Shown here: piece after piece, positions 59,721 through 64,000 of the stretch
How the letters are laid out: each line of letters begins with the position of its first letter
How positions within the stretch are numbered: the stretch's first letter is position 1
Assembly (NCBI GenBank): GCA_016169945.1
Contig: JADLSH010000078.1
Coordinates: forward strand, 372,001 to 436,000
Direction of reading: 5' to 3'
Source of the DNA: Trachythela sp. YZ-2020
Lineage: Eukaryota > Cnidaria > Anthozoa > Malacalcyonacea > Clavulariidae
Length of the DNA stretch: 64,000 bases
Notes under the pieces: generated by a model
Told to the model about the DNA's origin: nothing
Databases searched by the model: none
What the model saw: only the letters and a program-made list of their open reading frames with translations
Translations under genes and position numbers: made by a program

Positions 59721-62234
59721 TAGGCTTTTCTCGATTGTGCTCGTAAAACTGGCATATTATGCCATTAGCAATGCTCGTTTTTTCTCTTAATTGTGCTGGA
59801 ATTATGCTGCATTCAAAAAATATGCTAGATTTTATTAAATAATGCTATAGACAAAATACACTCTAAAGTTCATAATTTAACTTATTTGTGAGGGAAAATA
59901 AGTTTCTAACAGTAACATTTGAAAGATCGAGTCCTTTGTTCTGAACTTTCCTTAACGTAACTTAACACACAAAAAATTATACTTATTACTCCGTCATTGC
60001 CTTAAAGTTCTCAGTGCTTTAAATCCTCTGATGAGCATTGAAGTTTGTTCTAGAAAATATTTAGCGTTTGTTGTATTGCAGCATTACACAGGCTTGTATA
60101 TAATCTGCAAGTGCGTGATACTGTTGGTCATTAAACGAAGCAGAAAGTATGGAAAACACTCTCTCCGCAGCCGCTGAAGATGGTTGAACCAGCAGCACTT
60201 TCTTAACTGCAGAGGACCAAATGGGAAGTTGCTCTGCGTGGTGTTGCCACCATTCCACCTTCTTCTCTTCGGATGGAATAACCACGTCTTGTGCAGCAGC
60301 GACATACTGTAGTAGCTCTTTAAGCAGACCATCAATAGTTGCATCGTTGTTGAGAAATGGAAAGATCCTGAGCGCTTCTATTGTAGCGGATGAGGGTGAT
60401 AACCACTGGACAGATACCGGGCACATCACTCTAGCCGCTTTGAAAGCTGAGACTGTGTCGTAAAGCTCCACGTTGAATTTTCGCAAGAACCATTGTATGG
60501 CTGGCTGTACACATGCTTTGGCCTTTCGTTCCAGCGTTGCAGCCTGTTGAGTGGCATCTTCATTTGCAATTGCGGTGGCAACTGCGCGTACGTTTGGAAA
60601 ATGTGGAGCCTGACAAGCTTCGGCAACAGCCTTTAGCTTCTCGTAGCATGAAAACACGAGAGGACCATCACCTTCCAAGTAGTAAGTAGCCTTCACGAAA
60701 TTTTGACCAACATCAACCGTGACAGCTAGCTCGAGCTTAAGGTCGAATAGACGCTGTGGGTCAGATAGGATATCTTGAAGCTGTGGCACAATCTGTGGAG
60801 CGATTTTCTCAGCTTCCGCCATTTGCAAAAATCCAGCAACATCTCCAAATTGCTCTAAAAGCTGCTGAAAGACTTCCCATTTCGACCACCAACGTGTCTC
60901 ACTGTACGATTTTGGCTTTCGACCGGTCAGATCCTGCCATGCCAATTTTGCCTTGTGGCTGTGACTGAACAGGCGAATCCAGAGGCTTCCAAAATGTAAA
61001 AGAGTAGGAATAACCAGGTGGTTGCCCACATTATCGAGAGTGTGGGAAAAGCAAACGACGTTCAGTACGTTTGGAAATATGAACAAAATCCCATTCAACG
61101 CTGCTTGGTTGACGCTTGCTCCATCTCTCATTGCTGCAAGTAAAGAATTAGCCCGGATGCCATACTCCACGGACAGACATTCGTTCAGAACTCGTGCTAA
61201 CTCTTCTGCATTAACTGACTTTGAGCAAATGTCAATTCGCACAAGACGCTGAGTTATCACCCAGTCGTCACTGATGAAGCGAACGATGATTGCAATTGCT
61301 TCGCCTTGCCTGGTGCTCCCGTCGAAGGTTACTGACACGTCTCTTGTCATCCCTACATTGCCTGGTGAAGAAATGTCGTGCTTTATTCTCTCAATTTCCT
61401 GCTTGAAAATTAGGGATATATACTGTCCGAGATTGGAACTACTAGTGAGACGATAGCCATTTTTCTCCAAGAGCGGTCGAAGGTTGTTAATTTTTCTAAG
61501 AGGAATCCCAGCCTTTAGAAACTCCTCCACTACTTCCTGTCGATATGCTCTCTCTGCTAAGGGTAGCGTACTCTCTTTCTGACTTTTCTGTCGACTCAGT
61601 GCTTTGACGATTGTTTGTTCTCTGAACATCGATTTCTTTAACTTTTCTTTCCCATTGTTGTGTTTTTTTGAAGCAAAATGAGAAACCAAAATGCTTTTCT
61701 TTGACGAAACAACTTCTTTGCAAGCATTACAAAAGATCGTTTTACCTCTAGCACTCAAATGCTCGTCTGGAAATTGATTTACTCGATCTCGCAGGGAAAT
61801 ATTCTTTACATCAGAGGCTCCACGGCTCTTGTATTTGTTTTTGTTCACATCCGACCAACGCTTTCGACAAATTTCAGCAGGTGCTGGCCTATCGGCATCA
61901 CTGTCAGCAGTGTCAACCTCCTGCATTTCTTGTATGACCTCTAAATCATCTCCCGTCGTCGCTAACGCCATTTTGAATTTTTGATGAGATTGTGGAGTAT
62001 TGGAATGGGTCTTAATATTAAACGTATTTCCAGAGGATGACCTAACTTGATTGAAGAAAGCTTTAAAGCACCAGTATAAGGCATAAAACTTGTCACAGCT
62101 TTAGTATTTTGCTTTGAAAGTTATATAAATATGCCAATTATGCTTGCAGTGCTTTTTCCACGAAAAGAGCCAAAAATATGCTCGTTTTGCCAGATTATGC
62201 CAAAAATTATGCTAGCACAATCGAGAAAAGCCTA
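59721..62234 (-). mobile_element. hAT transposon, apparently complete
   Basis: 2514 bases with 21-bp inverted ends TAGGCTTTTCTCGATTGTGC(T). Subterminal sequences repeat ATTATGCCA and GCTCGTTTT. The target is CCAGGTAC: the right flank keeps it, while the left flank has CCAGGTAGTAC, a duplication with small extra bases. It contains one full-length transposase gene, so it may be autonomous. Confidence 0.85.
60061..61971 (-). CDS. hAT-family transposase with BED-type finger
   Basis: 636 residues, uninterrupted. A BED-like zinc finger at 81-104 (C81-x2-C84-x13-H98-x5-H104), a helical DNA-binding region, then the RNase H-like core: 'TFDGSTRQGEAIA' with D217, 'MRDGASVNQAAL' with D283, 'CFSHTLDNVG' (C307/H310), and 'SETRWWSKWE' with E358. 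The C-terminal dimerisation block 'VQPSSAAAERVFSILSASF' is near 594-612. This layout, with 'ICRKRWSDVNKNKYKSRG' at the N-terminus, resembles CGGBP1-like hAT transposases. It is the only intact transposase in the window. It cuts and pastes its own element, and possibly the matching MITEs, although their end sequences differ. Confidence 0.9.
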   Translation of the reverse strand: MALATTGDDLEVIQEMQEVDTADSDADRPAPAEICRKRWSDVNKNKYKSRGASDVKNISLRDRVNQFPDEHLSARGKTIFCNACKEVVSSKKSILVSHFASKKHNNGKEKLKKSMFREQTIVKALSRQKSQKESTLPLAERAYRQEVVEEFLKAGIPLRKINNLRPLLEKNGYRLTSSSNLGQYISLIFKQEIERIKHDISSPGNVGMTRDVSVTFDGSTRQGEAIAIIVRFISDDWVITQRLVRIDICSKSVNAEELARVLNECLSVEYGIRANSLLAAMRDGASVNQAALNGILFIFPNVLNVVCFSHTLDNVGNHLVIPTLLHFGSLWIRLFSHSHKAKLAWQDLTGRKPKSYSETRWWSKWEVFQQLLEQFGDVAGFLQMAEAEKIAPQIVPQLQDILSDPQRLFDLKLELAVTVDVGQNFVKATYYLEGDGPLVFSCYEKLKAVAEACQAPHFPNVRAVATAIANEDATQQAATLERKAKACVQPAIQWFLRKFNVELYDTVSAFKAARVMCPVSVQWLSPSSATIEALRIFPFLNNDATIDGLLKELLQYVAAAQDVVIPSEEKKVEWWQHHAEQLPIWSSAVKKVLLVQPSSAAAERVFSILSASFNDQQYHALADYIQACVMLQYNKR

Positions 62235-62699
62235 CCAGGTACGAAGTTTTTTATTAATATATATTGTTTGGGTATTTATAATGTAGAATAAACTAAAAAA
62301 TTCTTATTGTCTAGACATTATGCAAATTAGGTAAAGGCGTAAATTAAGCATGCAAAAGCTGATTTTTTCTTAAAAATGAAAGTTTACGCGACGTTTTGAA
62401 GCGCTTACACTTAAGCAAAGTTTCTGAAATTTTGAACAGTAAAGCAACACCCAACACATTGTCCACCCACTAACTCAAAATAACTTTTAAGCATTCAAAT
62501 TTCGTGCGCAAGCCATTTTTGGTCTGTTGGACAAGACACCCCCCCTGGGTTTTGAAAAATGTAACTTTCAGAATTTTTTAGTTTATTCTACATTATAAAT
62601 ACCCAAACAATATATATTAATAAAAAACTTCGTACCTGGAACCGCTTCGCGAAGTTGAGAGAAATTTCAATTAGTTTTTTTTTTATTACCTTGTATATG

Positions 62700-63110
62700 C
62701 ATCCAGCCAAGCAAAGCGAGCAACAATAATTTACTTTTAAAATCAGTACGATTTCGCGTTCACGTTACCCCCTTTTTCGCCCTTTAGATTCCAACTTATC
62801 CCACTGAAGCTCTAAAACTTTCGTCACTTCAACAAACTTATTCCATACCATGTCTTTATTGTTAACTGGCTCAATGGCTTCCAAATCATACATCTGCCAT
62901 CTCTCCTCATACGATAACATAAGACACTCACTCTGACTAAAACGTTTAGTTTACAATCACAACACCTCTCTTGGAAAAGCTCATAAATCTCGCAAGAAAC
63001 AGTTTGTGCAAATATTGTCCCTAACAAATTGCACAGCTTCCGAAATTCCACAGGCAAAAATTCGTCAACATTACTCGCCCTTGAAGAACGCATATTTTGT
63101 GGGGAAAAAA
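62700..63110 (-). pseudogene. Element 3 TIR gene, right copy, one-base deletion
   Basis: Mirrors 56193-56570. It reads 'MRSSRASNVDEFLPVEFRKL' and 'VSCEIYELFQERCCDC' (a Gly-to-Asp change in CCGC), then shifts frame where the left copy has AATCGTTTTAG and this one has AACGTTTTAG. Past the shift it lacks the two stops of the left copy. The copies thus carry different, non-overlapping lesions. Confidence 0.72.
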
Positions 63111-63401
63111 GCATTTTAAAATAAACGTTACCTACCCCTATTCATTTAGTTTGTATACTCGCATTCAACTAATTACCCAAAAAATATAGACATGACGTAA
63201 CGCTTTGTACGCACGCTAAGTACGAACTCTTGGGCGTACACTAAGTACGAACTCTTGCACGCACACTAAGTACGAACTCTCGCACGCACACCCCTGTTGA
63301 TGCCATATGGCTGGAAATAAATGTGACGCCATACATAAATTCATTCGTTTGAATACTAATCACTTCCGTACCTGGATGGGGGGGGGTTACCTACTTATAT
63401 G

Positions 63402-64000
63402 CACCCAAATATATTGATGTAGAAAACGGCTTGTATGCGACATATATTGCTTTCAAATGCTTCTTTGTTTTATGTTGCGTTTAGAATTTGTAGGACATTT
63501 AGCATATTGTAGACAACAGCATTTTGTAGTTTATCTCGCAACATCATATTATCTTATCTATTTATGTAAACAGCATTTGCACTGCAGTAACAGGCAGTTG
63601 CTATTTAGATTTCACCCAGTAAATAGAGTGCAATGAATACGATGTCTTATGTGTTTCTTTTTATATCAGATTGGTAGAAAACAAATGCACGCATTAGTAG
63701 AATATTGCAGATATATTTCACTAAAATGTCCCAATTTAAATTTGTCAACATTGTGATTTAATTGTTAGAAAGCCGAGGAGGGAATGGGGGCGAGGGGATG
63801 CGGAAGTAGGGAGAGGGATGGGGGTAGAGGAAAGGGAAATTAAATACACTTTTAATCCAGTGCTTCCGATGCAGTATAAATGTTATCAATTTTCGCTTAG
63901 AATTCATGTTTTCTATTGGTGCACAAAGCCTGCTGAATTTCTGACAAAGCCAGAATTTGCACACAAATTTAGATGTTTGCAGCCTATTTTTGGTAAGCGT
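63402..64000. other. No feature seen
   Basis: AT-rich sequence resuming after element 3. A G-rich stretch (63771-63840, GGAGGGAATGGGGGCGAGG) is the only notable feature. Confidence 0.4.

Larger units (their letters stand above)
59651..62693. mobile_element. TA-flanked MITE carrying a nested hAT transposon
   Basis: The outer ends are CAGGGTGTATAAAAAAAACT and the complement of TTAGTTTTTTTTTTATTACC, flanked by TA (59649-59650 and 62694-62695). Arms including CAACTTCGCGAAGCGG face each other. The left arm is cut by the hAT element at 59721; its remainder resumes at 62235. Without the hAT it is about 530 bases. Confidence 0.85.
55890..63395. mobile_element. Element 3: Polinton-type element with nested insertions
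   Basis: 7506 bases with perfect 6-bp duplication TATATG (55884-55889 and 63396-63401). Ends AGTAGGTAACCCCC, the same as element 1. The left TIR is 55890 to about 56763; the right TIR, from about 59094 to 63395, is interrupted by a 377-bp hAT MITE and a TA-flanked MITE that itself holds a 2.5-kb hAT transposon. Inside are TIR gene copies (broken), a packaging-ATPase pseudogene, an inverted zinc-finger fragment and a frameshifted acidic-protein gene. Without insertions the element was about 4.1 kb. All its own genes are inactivated. Confidence 0.88.

Overview
The window is animal nuclear DNA: AT-rich, with genes split into short exons, many transposons and no sign of operons. Multi-EGF/SRCR exons, CR1/L2-like and Ty3/Gypsy-like retroelements, hAT copies, abundant MITEs and Polinton-like virus-derived elements together suggest a cnidarian, most likely an anthozoan such as a coral. 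Another marine invertebrate cannot be excluded without a database search.

Layout. (1) 1-11142, minus strand: eleven consistently phased exons of a host gene. It reads from an unrecognised N-terminal region, through a Tyr- and Pro-rich linker and a basic coiled stretch, into the first helices of a RhoGAP domain; the rest of that domain lies left of position 1. Introns hold minisatellites, palindromes and MITEs, and the RhoGAP exon has two decayed tandem copies at the left edge. (2) About 11.1-22 kb: intronic or intergenic DNA with TIR elements, a 180-bp tandem array, a tRNA-type SINE and one copy of a 2.4-kb direct duplication (second copy near 35-37.5 kb). (3) 22444-55660, plus strand: three EGF-like exons (22444, 29212, 44427) and a terminal SRCR exon with a poly(A) signal, spread over 33 kb. 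The large introns are filled by elements 1 and 2, Gypsy and CR1-like fragments and a linker-histone pseudogene. (4) 55890-63395: element 3, downstream of the SRCR exon, itself carrying nested insertions including an intact hAT transposase gene.

Main result: three transposable elements of one kind (22711-28984, 29646-31983, 55890-63395). Each has perfect 6-bp target-site duplications (ATGGTG, AGTGAT, TATATG), terminal inverted repeats that open AGTAGGTAA or AGTAGATAA, and subterminal TGACGT-type sites. They share protein genes: a C/H-rich ~160-residue protein located inside the TIRs and therefore present twice (elements 1 and 3); a zinc-finger/acidic protein with a 'KDPxHxKIMQT' core (all three); and remnants of an A32/FtsK-type packaging ATPase (elements 2 and 3). 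The 6-bp duplication, AG...CT ends and ATPase point to the Polinton/Maverick-adintovirus group. No polymerase, integrase, protease or capsid gene is visible, so these look like non-autonomous derivatives. In element 1 all genes are intact, and the TIR gene is followed by a histone-mRNA-like 3' stem-loop.
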